Of a DNA stretch of 64,000 bases, positions 10,570 through 20,174 are shown piece by piece. The position numbers and the translations under genes are program-made. Within the stretch, counting starts at the first letter, position 1; every line of letters begins with the position of its first letter. Source of the DNA: Planctomycetaceae bacterium (GTDB taxonomy: Bacteria > Planctomycetota > Planctomycetia > Planctomycetales > Planctomycetaceae); assembly GCA_017795105.1 (NCBI GenBank), contig CP051247.1, forward strand, positions 4,186,001-4,250,000, read 5' to 3'. The notes under the pieces are model-generated. The model was not told the DNA's origin, ran no database searches, and saw only the letters and a list, made by a program, of their open reading frames with translations.

Positions 10570-11232
10570 ATGACAGACACTTCCATCGCACTCCGTGTCC
10601 GGGGTGAATACGCCCTGTTCACAAGACCCGAAATGAAGGTCGAACGGGTTTCGTACGACGTCATCACGCCGTCGGCGGCGCGGGGAGTCCTTGAGGCGAT
10701 TTACTGGAAGCCGCAGATCCGCTGGGTGGTCGACCGGCTGCATGTGCTCAAGCCGATTCGGACAATGAACATCCGCCGGAATGAGGTCGCCAACAAGATC
10801 TCGACCAGTGGCCTGAAGAAGATCATGCAGTCCGGTTCCGGACGACTTGGTACCTATGTCGACGAAGATCGGCAGCAGCGGGCGTCGATCGTGCTGCGGA
10901 ATGTCGAGTACGTGATCGAAGCCCATTTCGAAATTCTCGATCCCTCGGAACATCCGAAGAAGCACTACGAGATCGTGAAACGCCGGGCGGAGAAGGGCCA
11001 GCATTTCCATCAGCCCTATCTTGGCTGCCGCGAGTTTGCCTGCGAGTACGAATGGCTGGCGCGGGATGAGATCCCCCGCTGTCCCGACGTTCTCGTCGGT
11101 GAAAGAGATCTCGGCTACATGCTGCACGACATCGACTTCGAGAACGACTGCACGGCCCGCTTCTTTCGAGCGGAAATGAAAGACGGCGTCATCACGGTGC
11201 CGCCTTTTGACGGGAAGGAGGTGCGGGCATGA
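10570..11232 (+). CDS. cas5: Cas5c (Cas5d), crRNA-processing subunit of type I-C Cascade
   Basis: The RAMP-type Cas5 of subtype I-C cuts pre-crRNA itself, which explains why no cas6 is present. The 220-aa protein begins at ATG 10570, preceded at 7 nt by a perfect AGGAGG; a TTG further upstream has no such site. The N-terminal IALRVRGEYALFTRPEMKVE block and the following SYDVITPSAARGVLEAIYW are typical of Cas5d, and the C-terminal region holds GCREFACEYEW. It overlaps cas8c through an ATGA junction. Its hairpin-dependent cleavage is what would have to mature both normal crRNAs and the pseudo-crRNA beside it. Confidence 0.95.
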   Translation: MTDTSIALRVRGEYALFTRPEMKVERVSYDVITPSAARGVLEAIYWKPQIRWVVDRLHVLKPIRTMNIRRNEVANKISTSGLKKIMQSGSGRLGTYVDEDRQQRASIVLRNVEYVIEAHFEILDPSEHPKKHYEIVKRRAEKGQHFHQPYLGCREFACEYEWLARDEIPRCPDVLVGERDLGYMLHDIDFENDCTARFFRAEMKDGVITVPPFDGKEVRA

Positions 11233-12995
11233 TCCTCCAGGCGTTAAATGATCTCTACGCACGGCTGGAAAACGAGGCGGATGCCAGAATCGCCCCCTTC
11301 GGCTACAGCCCGCAGAAAATCGTGGGAGCGATCGTCATCGACCGCGACGGAAATCTCGTGCAGTTCGCGGATCTCAAGCGAAAGGGAGGCAAGAAGGAAC
11401 TGCCGCGGATGCTGCAGGTCTGCGGAGGAGCCAAACCATCCGGATCGGGGCTCAATCCGTGTTTTCTGTGGGATAACCCAGCGTATTTACTCGGCTACAA
11501 ACCCGAGGACTCGAAGCCGGAGCGAACGCGGGAAGCATTTGAGGCCTCTCGGCAGTTTCATCAGTCCTTCGAGAAGGAAATTGACGATCCGGCCTATTCG
11601 GCGGTCTGTCGCTTCCTGGAGAAGTGGAATCCCGACGAGGCGGCGAACTTTCCCGAACTCGTTGAGAATGCGAACGGCTTCTTCGTTTTTCAGATTTCCG
11701 GAGAGCAGAAGTTCGTTCATCAGATCGATCCGATCAAACGCTGGTGGAACCAACGGCTGCAAGGTGATGGGAACCAGGCCGGAAAACAGGGATTCTGTCT
11801 GGTCACCGGTGAGCATCAGGCGATGGCTCGACTCCATGAGCCGAAGATCAAGGGGGTAAGAGACGCACAATCTTCAGGAGCGGCGCTCGTTTCCTTCAAC
11901 GCCAACGCCTACGAGTCGTTCAATAAATCGCAGTCTTACAACGCACCAGTCAGTGAGCAGGTCGCGTTTCAATACTGCACCGCCTTGAACTATCTCCTTG
12001 CCCGTGAGAACAACCGCAGCCTGACGATTGGCGATGCGACCGTGGTTTACTGGTCCGCCGAGCCGACGCATGTCGAAGACGTCCTCTCGGCCATGCTCGC
12101 TCCGCCGTCCGAAGCCGAGGATGCCTCGACGCGAAACGCGGTCGCCGAGGATCTGGAAATGATCTCCCGGGGACTGTTTCCACCCGAACGATTTGGCGAT
12201 CCGGAAACGCCGTTTTATGTGCTGGGACTATCGCCGAATGCCGCCCGGCTGTCGGTCCGGTTCTGGTATGTGAGCACGCTGCGAGAGCTTCTGGAACACC
12301 TCCGACAGCACATGTGCGATCTACAGATGGGAGGCAAACCAGAGAAGGAATTCGCGATGCCGGCCGTCTGGCAGCTTATCGCGGAGACAGCTCGGGAGTC
12401 CAAAGATGTCTCTCCACTGCTGGCGGGAGCCGTGATGAAGTCGATCCTCACCGGGCAACGGTATCCCGAGATGCTTTACCTGAGTGTACTCCGCCGGCTG
12501 CGGATGGATCGCAACATGAACTTTCGGCGGGCCTGCATTCTCAAGGCCTGTCTCAATCGGAGTTTTCGCTTGAACATCAATAACCATCTTAAAAAGGAGC
12601 TCTCCGTGTCACTCGATCCTGATTATCCCGATCCCGCCTACCACATGGGCCGACTCTTCGCCGAACTGGAAAAGTCGCAGGAGGACGCGCTCCCCGGTTT
12701 GAACGCGACGATTAAGGATCGCTTCTTCGGAGCGGCATCGGCCACGCCCGCGTCCGTCTTTCCGCGACTGATTCGGATGAGCCAGCACCATCTCAGCAAG
12801 CTCGAAGAAGGTTCCAAACGCTATCACGAACGACGGATTCAGGAGATCTGTCAGCAGATCAACCTTTTCCCCTCCCATCTCCAGTTGCATCAGCAGGGAC
12901 TGTTCGCCCTGGGGTACTACCACCAGCGAGCTGACATCTTCACGAAGAAATCCGCACCCGCGAACGAGCCGGAAGCCGTCGCCACCGCGGAATGA
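11229..12995 (+). CDS. cas8c: Cas8c (Csd1), large subunit of type I-C Cascade
   Basis: The 588-aa product has the usual Csd1 length. Its start overlaps the cas5 stop (ATGA). Family-like blocks are the N-terminus (LQALNDLYARL), SGLNPCFLWDNPAYLLGYKP, the central CLVTGEHQAMARLHEPKIKGV, SFNANAYESFNKSQ and FYVLGLSPNAARLSVRFW. It recognises the PAM and, through an internal start in many I-C systems, also supplies Cas11-like small subunits. No frameshift or truncation is visible. Confidence 0.95.
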   Translation: MILQALNDLYARLENEADARIAPFGYSPQKIVGAIVIDRDGNLVQFADLKRKGGKKELPRMLQVCGGAKPSGSGLNPCFLWDNPAYLLGYKPEDSKPERTREAFEASRQFHQSFEKEIDDPAYSAVCRFLEKWNPDEAANFPELVENANGFFVFQISGEQKFVHQIDPIKRWWNQRLQGDGNQAGKQGFCLVTGEHQAMARLHEPKIKGVRDAQSSGAALVSFNANAYESFNKSQSYNAPVSEQVAFQYCTALNYLLARENNRSLTIGDATVVYWSAEPTHVEDVLSAMLAPPSEAEDASTRNAVAEDLEMISRGLFPPERFGDPETPFYVLGLSPNAARLSVRFWYVSTLRELLEHLRQHMCDLQMGGKPEKEFAMPAVWQLIAETARESKDVSPLLAGAVMKSILTGQRYPEMLYLSVLRRLRMDRNMNFRRACILKACLNRSFRLNINNHLKKELSVSLDPDYPDPAYHMGRLFAELEKSQEDALPGLNATIKDRFFGAASATPASVFPRLIRMSQHHLSKLEEGSKRYHERRIQEICQQINLFPSHLQLHQQGLFALGYYHQRADIFTKKSAPANEPEAVATAE

Positions 12996-13047
12996 TTTCA
13001 TTCTCTTCTCTCAATCGAATCTCGTTTTCCATAGCACTGAAAGACGC

Positions 13048-13941
13048 ATGCTCATGAACAACCGCTACGACTTCGTTTACCTCTTCGACGTGATTGATGG
13101 CAATCCCAACGGCGATCCCGATGCCGGCAATCTTCCCCGTCTCGATGCGGAAACCGGACAGGGGCTGGTGACGGACGTCTGCATCAAACGCAAGATTCGC
13201 AACTACGTCGGCGTCATGAAAGGCGAACAGCCCCCTTATGAGATCTACATCAAGGAGAAGGCCGTGCTCAATCAGCAGCACGAGCGGGCCTATCAGGCAC
13301 TCGACATCGATCCAGATGCCAAGAAGCGAAAATCCAAAGGGGAAGCGAAGGCCGAAGAAGATAAGAGCATTACCCGCTGGATGTGCCAGAACTTCTTCGA
13401 CATCCGCACCTTCGGAGCCGTGATGACCACTGGTGTGAATGCGGGGCAGGTCCGTGGTCCACTGCAGTTTACGTTCGGACGCAGCATCGATCCGATTATT
13501 TCCTCGGAGCATTCCATCACCCGCTGCGCCGTCACCACCGAGAAAGAAGCCGAGAAGCAGCAGGGGGACAACCGCACGATGGGCCGCAAGTTCACCGTGC
13601 CCTATGGCCTGTACCGTATGCACGGCTTCATCAACGCCAGCCTCGCCGCTCAGACCGGTTTCGACAGCAACGGCGAAGATCTCGAGCTGCTTTGGGCCGC
13701 TCTGGCAAACATGTTCGATCTCGATCGAGCCGCCGCCCGCGGGCAGATGGCTCCGCAGGCATTGATCGTCTTCAAGCACGACAGTCAGCTCGGAAACGCA
13801 CCGGCGCACAGGCTGTTCGACCGCGTGAAGGTCAGCCGGAGCAACGGCAGCGAAACGCCAGCGCGTACATTCGCGGATTATGTCGTGAAGATCGATGACG
13901 CGAATCTGCCCGAGGGCATTTCCATCGAACGGAAGTTCTGA
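13048..13941 (+). CDS. cas7: Cas7 (Csd2), backbone subunit of type I-C Cascade
   Basis: The 297-aa RAMP protein polymerises along the crRNA spacer and causes the periodic flipping of every sixth base. Family blocks: YDFVYLFDVIDGNPNGDPDAG near the N-terminus, VCIKRKIRNYV, and FFDIRTFGAVMTTGVNAGQV, followed by RGPLQF in the middle. A second ATG two codons downstream is an alternative start. A 52-bp gap separates it from cas8c, and the cas operon order is the standard I-C order. Confidence 0.95.
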   Translation: MLMNNRYDFVYLFDVIDGNPNGDPDAGNLPRLDAETGQGLVTDVCIKRKIRNYVGVMKGEQPPYEIYIKEKAVLNQQHERAYQALDIDPDAKKRKSKGEAKAEEDKSITRWMCQNFFDIRTFGAVMTTGVNAGQVRGPLQFTFGRSIDPIISSEHSITRCAVTTEKEAEKQQGDNRTMGRKFTVPYGLYRMHGFINASLAAQTGFDSNGEDLELLWAALANMFDLDRAAARGQMAPQALIVFKHDSQLGNAPAHRLFDRVKVSRSNGSETPARTFADYVVKIDDANLPEGISIERKF

Positions 13942-14042
13942 TCCGCACCAGACTGAATCACTCCGCCCGGTCAACTGCAGTGGCTGGCCGGGTGGAGTAA
14001 CGAGGCGATCGAATCGCAAATTCTGACTCCCGGACGATTTTA

Positions 14043-14732
14043 ATGTCCTACTCCGAAGACGATTTCGTTCCGATCTCGGCGTTGCAGCACCTGCTGTTCT
14101 GCCCGCGTCAGTGTGCCCTCATCCACAACGAGCAATCGTGGCTTGAGAATCAACTGACGGCGGAGGGCAGGGTGCTGCATCGCAACGCCGAGAAAGGCAA
14201 ATCGACCACCCGAGACGGCATACGCATTACCCGCGATCTGCCGCTGCACAGCTTTGAGTGGGGCCTGATCGGCAAGGCTGACATCGTCGAGTTTCATCCA
14301 CCTGCCGGCCTGACTAAGACCGCAGCACGGCGAACACTCAAACAGCGAATTGATCAGCATCGAGAGACGTCGCTGGCCGATTGGACCATCATTCCGATCG
14401 AGTACAAACGAGGCCAGCCGAAGAAGGACGACTCCGACCGCGTGCAACTCTGCGCCCAGGCACTCTGCCTCGAAGAAATGCTCCACCTCACGATCGTTCA
14501 GGGCTACCTCTTCTACGGCCAGAAGCAACATCGTCACGAAGTGGCGTTCGATCCCGAACTGCGTGCCATCACCGCGGACACCATCAGCCGCATGCACCAG
14601 CTGATGGAATCGGGTGAGACGCCTCGAGCCGAGTATCAACCGAAGTGCAACAACTGCTCGCTGTACGATCTGTGTTTGCCGAAGACGTTTCAGATGAATT
14701 CGGCTCGGGCCTGGCTGGACAGACAACTGTAG
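14043..14732 (+). CDS. cas4: Cas4 exonuclease of the adaptation module
   Basis: The 229-aa RecB-type nuclease trims prespacers and selects PAM-bearing ends. The four Fe-S cysteines are visible: one in LLFCPRQCALIH near the N-terminus and three in CNNCSLYDLCLP at the C-terminus. Nuclease residues lie in the GLIGKADIVEFH and WTIIPIEYKRGQPKK blocks (RecB-type Asp/Glu-x-Lys). It is encoded just before cas1, as in most I-C loci, and appears intact. Confidence 0.94.
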   Translation: MSYSEDDFVPISALQHLLFCPRQCALIHNEQSWLENQLTAEGRVLHRNAEKGKSTTRDGIRITRDLPLHSFEWGLIGKADIVEFHPPAGLTKTAARRTLKQRIDQHRETSLADWTIIPIEYKRGQPKKDDSDRVQLCAQALCLEEMLHLTIVQGYLFYGQKQHRHEVAFDPELRAITADTISRMHQLMESGETPRAEYQPKCNNCSLYDLCLPKTFQMNSARAWLDRQL

Positions 14733-14760
14733 TTCTCCTTTCCTCGAACGGGAGTTCCGA

Positions 14761-15795
14761 ATGAAAACGCACCTCAACACCCTGTTCGTGATGACCGAAG
14801 GAAGCTATCTCGCCAAAGAAGGAGACACTGTTGCCGTGCGCGTCGACAAGCAGACCAAAGCACGGCTGCCGTTTCATAATTTGGACGGGATCGTTTGTCT
14901 GGGCCGCATCGGCTTGAGTCCACAGCTCATGCAGGCCGCCAGCCAGGCTGGGGTTTCTATCTCTTTACTGGACGATCGAGGACGATTTCGAGCCGCGATC
15001 CAAGGGTTTACGTCAGGCAACGTTCTACTTCGCCGCCAGCAGTATCGAGCCAGCGATAATCCGGAACTGACGCTTTCGATTGCCCGCAGTGTCGTGCTCG
15101 GAAAACTTGCTAACTGCCGGACGGTTCTGCGTCGAGCCATTCGCGACGCGAACTCTCTCGAGCCGCGAGTGCAAATTCTGGAAAAGGCGGCGACTCGGAT
15201 GAAGATCGGGATTGAAGCCGCTCAACGTGCGACCGACATCAATCAGCTGCGTGGCATTGAAGGGGAAGCGGCGACGAACTACTTCGGGGCCTTCAACTCT
15301 CTGCAATCCAACTTTCAAAAGGTGTTCGCTTTCGAGAAACGGAGCAAGCGACCGCCTCTCGATCCGATCAACTCGCTGATGTCGTTCGTTTACACGATGC
15401 TGGCCCACGACCTGCGCTCGGCGTGCGAATCGGTGGGTCTGGATGCAGCCGTCGGGTATCTGCATCGTGATCGCCCAGGTCGTCCGGGACTGGCTCTCGA
15501 CCTGATGGAAGAGTTCCGCCCCTGGCTGGCGGATCGACTGATCTTTTCGCTCATCAATCGCCAGCAAGTCAACTCCGGCGACTTCAAGGTGCTGGAGAAT
15601 GGAGCAGTGCTGATGTCGCCTGAGGGACGCCGCACCATTATCACCGCCTGGCAACAGCGAAAGTCCGAGGAGATCTTTCATCCGATCGTCAACGAGAAGG
15701 TGACAATCGGCATCCTTCCCTTTCTGCAGGCACGGCTGCTGGCCCGCCACCTCCGCGGCGACCTCGACATCTATCCGCCTTTTCTCTGGAAGTAG
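14761..15795 (+). CDS. cas1: Cas1 integrase (type I-C)
   Basis: The 344-aa metal-dependent integrase inserts spacers together with Cas2. The start is supported by a GGGAG site. Visible catalytic residues: Glu167 in the GIEGEAA motif, His235 in YLHRDRPG, and the acidic LDLMEEFRPW block just after. The N-terminal beta domain (LNTLFVMTEGSYLAKEGDTVAV) is typical of Cas1c. Its activity is consistent with the leader-end repeat variant spread over five recent repeats. Confidence 0.96.
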   Translation: MKTHLNTLFVMTEGSYLAKEGDTVAVRVDKQTKARLPFHNLDGIVCLGRIGLSPQLMQAASQAGVSISLLDDRGRFRAAIQGFTSGNVLLRRQQYRASDNPELTLSIARSVVLGKLANCRTVLRRAIRDANSLEPRVQILEKAATRMKIGIEAAQRATDINQLRGIEGEAATNYFGAFNSLQSNFQKVFAFEKRSKRPPLDPINSLMSFVYTMLAHDLRSACESVGLDAAVGYLHRDRPGRPGLALDLMEEFRPWLADRLIFSLINRQQVNSGDFKVLENGAVLMSPEGRRTIITAWQQRKSEEIFHPIVNEKVTIGILPFLQARLLARHLRGDLDIYPPFLWK

Positions 15796-15806
15796 GTCAA
15801 TCTCCG

Positions 15807-16097
15807 ATGTATGTGCTCATCACCTACGACATCGCCACCGCAGATGCAGCCGGTCAGAAACGACTGCGTCAGGTCGCGAAAGCATGTGAGAACATGGGCC
15901 AGCGCGTCCAGAACTCGGTGTTCGAGATCAAAGCCGATCCGGCCGAATGGACTCTCTTCAAGGCCCGCCTGCTGACGATCGCCGACCTCTCCAAAGACAG
16001 CCTGCGCTTTTACTACCTGGGCAAACACTGGGAGAGAAAAGTCGAACATCACGGCTCCAAACCCAGCTTCAACATTGACGGTCCGCTCATTCTTTGA
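15807..16097 (+). CDS. cas2: Cas2 (type I-C)
   Basis: The 96-aa ferredoxin-fold protein has the starting strand MYVLITYDIATAD (Asp9 region), the QNSVFEIKADPAEW block and the closing strand-helix RFYYLGKHWERKVEHHG. It forms the dimeric core of the Cas1-Cas2 integration complex. It is the last gene of the cas operon and abuts the CRISPR leader. Confidence 0.96.
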   Translation: MYVLITYDIATADAAGQKRLRQVAKACENMGQRVQNSVFEIKADPAEWTLFKARLLTIADLSKDSLRFYYLGKHWERKVEHHGSKPSFNIDGPLIL

Positions 16098-16300
16098 GAT
16101 CGTCTCACGGCACGTATGAAGAGTGCGATCCCAATGCGCGCCCGTTCCGGCCGGGAGGTTCGCATTCGCTGTAAATTGCTTCCACACCAACGGATAAGGT
16201 ATGCTTGCACTTGGCGGTAGCTGGATAACGGTCGCTTCGGCCCCCGGTTCGCGAACCTTGCGATCCAACGTCATTGCGAACAACAACTTCAGCCACCGGT
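16098..16300 (+). promoter_or_regulatory. CRISPR leader
   Basis: About 200 bp without a gene between the cas2 stop and the first repeat. Its leader role follows from its place next to cas2 and from array polarity: the degenerate repeat is at the far end. It should carry the array promoter and integration signals, but I cannot pick out convincing -35/-10 boxes. Confidence 0.7.
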
Positions 16301-17649
16301 ATCGCCCCTCACGCAGAGGCGCGGATTGAAACCTGCAGTCGTAACCGCCGCCGGCGTGCCATACCCTATCGCCCCTCACGCAGAGGCGCGGATTGAAACG
16401 CCGCTGCTGGCTCCCCATCTCTGCCCGGGGGATATCGCCCCTCACGCAGAGGCGCGGATTGAAACACCGTGGTGGGAGACCTGCCCGGCGAAACCTGCAA
16501 TCGCCCCTCACGCAGAGGCGCGGATTGAAACCGGGTGATGGTCGCCTTGTCCGTGCGGACATTGAGATCGCCCCTCACGCAGAGGCGCGGATTGAAACCT
16601 CAATCTCGCGACAACCTCCTCTTGCGAGAGATCGCCCCTCACGCAGGGGCGCGGATTGAAACGAGGCGAGCGTACAATATCGCCGCCTGCCAGATGATCG
16701 CCCCTCACGCAGGGGCGCGGATTGAAACACGTTCAATCGGATCAAGGGGTACCTGAAAGTCAGATCGCCCCTCACGCAGGGGCGCGGATTGAAACGAAAG
16801 CCTGCTCTCGGCGTGCACGGAGGACATCATCGCCCCTCACGCAGGGGCGCGGATTGAAACGCGTCGAGCTGACCATCGGCGTAGCCGTTCTGATATCGCC
16901 CCTCACGCAGGGGCGCGGATTGAAACGTTGGAATGCCGTACTTCTTGCAGTTGGCCCGGAATCGCCCCTCACGCAGGGGCGCGGATTGAAACAACGACCA
17001 GTCCAATCAGGTGGTCAAGGGGCTGGAGATCGCCCCTCACGCAGGGGCGCGGATTGAAACATGGAAGGAACCAACATGAAGAAGTTTGCAAAACATCGCC
17101 CCTCACGCAGGGGCGCGGATTGAAACACGATCAGCCCGGTTTGAACGTGATCATATCCCGCATCGCCCCTCACGCAGGGGCGCGGATTGAAACCAAGAAT
17201 GGGTTTGACGTCAACGGGGCAGGCCGCATCGCCCCTCACGCAGGGGCGCGGATTGAAACGCTATTGCCGGACCGATGCCGAAGTGGCCGAGGCATCGCCC
17301 CTCACGCAGGGGCGCGGATTGAAACCGGGCACCCGGCCTATCAGGTCAAACACCCCAATCGCCCCTCACGCAGGGGCGCGGATTGAAACTGCCGTCGGCT
17401 CTCAGCCGCACATCGTTCTTCCAATCGCCCCTCACGCAGGGGCGCGGATTGAAACGACATACCAGCGGCACGCCTTCTTGACCGCATTCATCGCCCCTCA
17501 CGCAGGGGCGCGGATTGAAACGCGGTGAAGCTCCGATCAATCGCAGACCTCGGCATCGCCCCTCACGCAGGGGCGCGGATTGAAACGGTGATGGCGAACG
17601 CCGAAAAGCAAATCGAGGTCGCCCCTCACGCAGGGGAGCGGATTAACTC
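16301..17649 (+). CRISPR. Type I-C CRISPR array, 21 repeats and 20 spacers
   Basis: The 32-nt repeat begins ATCGCCCCTCACGCAGGGG and ends GCGGATTGAAAC; CGCCCCT pairs with AGGGGCG to form the hairpin cut by Cas5c. Repeats start at 16301, 16368, 16434, 16500, 16567, 16631, 16697, 16764, 16829, 16895, 16961, 17029, 17095, 17162, 17228, 17294, 17358, 17424, 17490, 17555 and 17618. Spacers are 31-36 nt, mostly 34. The first five repeats carry CAGAGG instead of CAGGGG, a stem-weakening change. The last repeat is degenerate (GGGGAGCGGATTAACTC), marking the distal end. The twelfth spacer looks like the start of a gene (GGAAGGA, then ATG seven bases on). Confidence 0.98.
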
Positions 17650-17901
17650 CGAAGCCGCATCTGCGACTACGGAACCACTCGGTTTCCAGGTCTGCTCAAC
17701 GCAGGGTTGGACATGTACTGACCCATGCAGCGATTAAGCTCGTCCGCATCTGACGAATTCGATCTTTTCAACACAACAAACCGACAGGTGTATGCCGGGT
17801 CAGTTCTGAATGTCGTTGCAAATGATCTTGCGAACATGTAGTGTGCGAAGGTATTCCTGAACAGACTACCGACACTTTGAAGTCTATTAAGACGGCGGGC
17901 C

Positions 17902-20115
17902 ATGATGCGGATGAAAATGGGCGTTCACGCTGCGCTGATGACAGCGTTGACGTGGGGGACAGCGTGTTCAAAGACGGAACTCGATGACCTGCCGGCGGTT
18001 AAGCGAATACCAGAGGACACCACGACCGAGCTCGTTTCGTTAGACTCCAAGCCTGTAAATTCAGAACAGGTCGCCGAGTCCGAAGAACAAGAAGCGACTC
18101 CGCCAGTCGACCTGAGCGCGTCCTTCGAGTCTGAACCCGTTGACTCGCCAGAGGGATCAACTGCGGATAGGGGAGCGACCGACGATGCGGACGAGCTGGT
18201 TCCGCCAGCTCCTGAGAGTTCGTCGAGCAATGCTCCCCAACCGCCAGAAACTGCCACGGTAGTTCCCGGTGCATCTGCCCAGACCAACATTCTGCTCTCT
18301 GGCTTACCGGAGATGATGAGTGATGCTGGTATGGATGCCCCTGTCTCGACGTCGACTGCGGAAAGGCTCGTAAAAATAGCATCGGTCTCCACCGGAGAAG
18401 CCGCGTCGCCGGAAGCAATTGAGCGCTTGCACCGAGATCTCGAAAGAATTGATGAGCCAGTTGCCGCTCTCAGTCGGATCGATTCGTTTTCTAGTTTCTA
18501 TGCCCTCTCCGATGTGCAGAAGCAACAGTTTACAGCGGAGAGGCAAACGTGGGCCGCTCGGAGTCTGGAGAAGCTGATTCGGATCGACGGTCATTTCGTA
18601 CCTCGGGATCAGCTTGAGGAAGAGCAGCGGACGTTGATCCGATACCTCACACACGTGCTTCAGCAATGCCAGTCGCGACAATCGATTGAGGCGGTTCTGG
18701 AGACGCTGGAAAAGGCTAGTCGAGAGAACTCCGACTCCATCGTGGCCTACTACCATTCGGGGTTGGTGAAGGCGATCTGGTTCGGCGATAGTCGAGATGC
18801 ATTGGGAGATTTTCGTCGGATTACGAAGGAAATGCCCGAGCACGCCGGAGCCTGGAACAATCGAGCGATTTGCGAAATGAAATCGGGCGAGTTTTCCGGG
18901 GCGCTCGGCAGCTGGCGGAAGGCGGTGACGAGCTCGCAGAACCTGTCCGATCGAACGTTCATTGTTCACAACATCGCTTACGCGGCTTCGATCGCACAGT
19001 CTGAAAAGATCAAAGCTCCTGCATCGTTTTCCGATTCTGCGACGCGTCTTCTGGCTGACGCCGCTCCACTCATTTCCGACCAACCGGCTGCTCGTGGTCC
19101 CTATTGGAGATTCAGCCCCTGGATTGCGAAGCCCGACCATGTAGTCGCCGTACGGGGCTACCACGATACGTCCGCGATTCCCGCTCAACATCTTCGCCCA
19201 CTCAAGCGTGTGAATGCACTTGCGATCGGCGGGGAATGGTTACTTGTCCCCACCGAGAATTTGAGCATGCCTTATCTCGGCACCTCAAGTTCGATTCGAG
19301 TTCTGAGCCCTGACCTGCAGGTTAAGACACCGATTGGTTTTGCCGACGACATCGCGACGAATGAAGAACTTGGACTAACGCTCCTCCGCTGTACGGCTCT
19401 GGCTGCTCCAGAACTCGGCATCGCGACTGAAGCCGTCGAACCGGGAGATACGGTTCATGTAGAGCTATCCGCTCCCGACCAGCCGGGCAGATTCTGTTCA
19501 ATGAACTGTGTCTCGTTGCCAATGCCCGTCACCTATGCATTCGGATTGCAGGGGGAAGAAAGTGAAGGGGCCTCCGCAGGAGCCGCAATCTTCGATGAGC
19601 AGGGAACTCTGGCAGGACTCGTTACCCCTTTGTCATCTTCCGCCACCGGGCCGCTGGTCCAATTCGCCTGGTCTGCAGCGACAATCAGAGAGTTCATCAC
19701 ATCGGCTGGGGTGGTTCTTCCGGAAACGAATGACCAAGAGAACAAGACCTGGGAAACGAGGAAAGATTTCCTGTCCAACCATCTGGTCCGGCTGGAGCTT
19801 TGTTATCCGGAAGAGTGTCTTTCTCTCGAGCTTGCTCAACGATCGAAGTTCAATCAGTCGCACTTCTTGATCGATCGAAGTTGCCTCGTCTGTGATGGGC
19901 GCAGCCGTGTCAATTGCGATCGCAAAGGATGTGTGAAAGGGCAGACGTCCCGGCGCTACAAAGGAATTGTTTCGTACACCCAAAAAGGGGAACCGATTTA
20001 CGGGCTCAAAGTCGCGGTCGAACGCTGCACACGTTGCAACGGACAGGCCACGTTGGATTGCCCGAATTGCCGGGATGGTACAGAGCCTGAGCGGGGTTCT
20101 CTGTTGCTCGAATGA
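17902..20115 (+). CDS. Lipoprotein-like protein with TPR-like helices, degenerate trypsin-like domain and DnaJ-type zinc motifs
   Basis: First gene of the ten-gene GTPase locus; 737 aa. The short hydrophobic N-terminus ends in GTACSK, a weak lipobox, followed by an acidic Ser/Glu/Pro linker (about 30-130). Residues 160-400 are helical with a TPR-like stretch (AGAWNNRAICEMKSGEFSGA). About 420-615 has the trypsin-like layout, but the catalytic His region reads WLLVPTEN and the Asp region EELGLTLLRC; only the Ser loop (GASAGAAIFDEQG) is preserved. It is therefore probably a pseudo-protease. The C-terminus carries CLVCDGRSRVNC and CTRCNGQATLDCPNC, DnaJ-like zinc motifs. It may bind substrates or partners for the active protease encoded later in the locus; that is inference. 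Confidence 0.75.
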   Translation: MMRMKMGVHAALMTALTWGTACSKTELDDLPAVKRIPEDTTTELVSLDSKPVNSEQVAESEEQEATPPVDLSASFESEPVDSPEGSTADRGATDDADELVPPAPESSSSNAPQPPETATVVPGASAQTNILLSGLPEMMSDAGMDAPVSTSTAERLVKIASVSTGEAASPEAIERLHRDLERIDEPVAALSRIDSFSSFYALSDVQKQQFTAERQTWAARSLEKLIRIDGHFVPRDQLEEEQRTLIRYLTHVLQQCQSRQSIEAVLETLEKASRENSDSIVAYYHSGLVKAIWFGDSRDALGDFRRITKEMPEHAGAWNNRAICEMKSGEFSGALGSWRKAVTSSQNLSDRTFIVHNIAYAASIAQSEKIKAPASFSDSATRLLADAAPLISDQPAARGPYWRFSPWIAKPDHVVAVRGYHDTSAIPAQHLRPLKRVNALAIGGEWLLVPTENLSMPYLGTSSSIRVLSPDLQVKTPIGFADDIATNEELGLTLLRCTALAAPELGIATEAVEPGDTVHVELSAPDQPGRFCSMNCVSLPMPVTYAFGLQGEESEGASAGAAIFDEQGTLAGLVTPLSSSATGPLVQFAWSAATIREFITSAGVVLPETNDQENKTWETRKDFLSNHLVRLELCYPEECLSLELAQRSKFNQSHFLIDRSCLVCDGRSRVNCDRKGCVKGQTSRRYKGIVSYTQKGEPIYGLKVAVERCTRCNGQATLDCPNCRDGTEPERGSLLLE

Positions 20116-20174
20116 TCGAGCCTTTCACCCGTAGTTCAGCACGAAACCACGATTCCACTTGAGAGAGCTCGCTG

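Noticed and set aside
16326..17528. Open frames running through the CRISPR array, giving repeats such as APHAGARIETK or FNPRPCVRGD
   Set aside because: They are translations of the 32-nt repeats; all frames stay open because the repeat lacks stops. Not genes.
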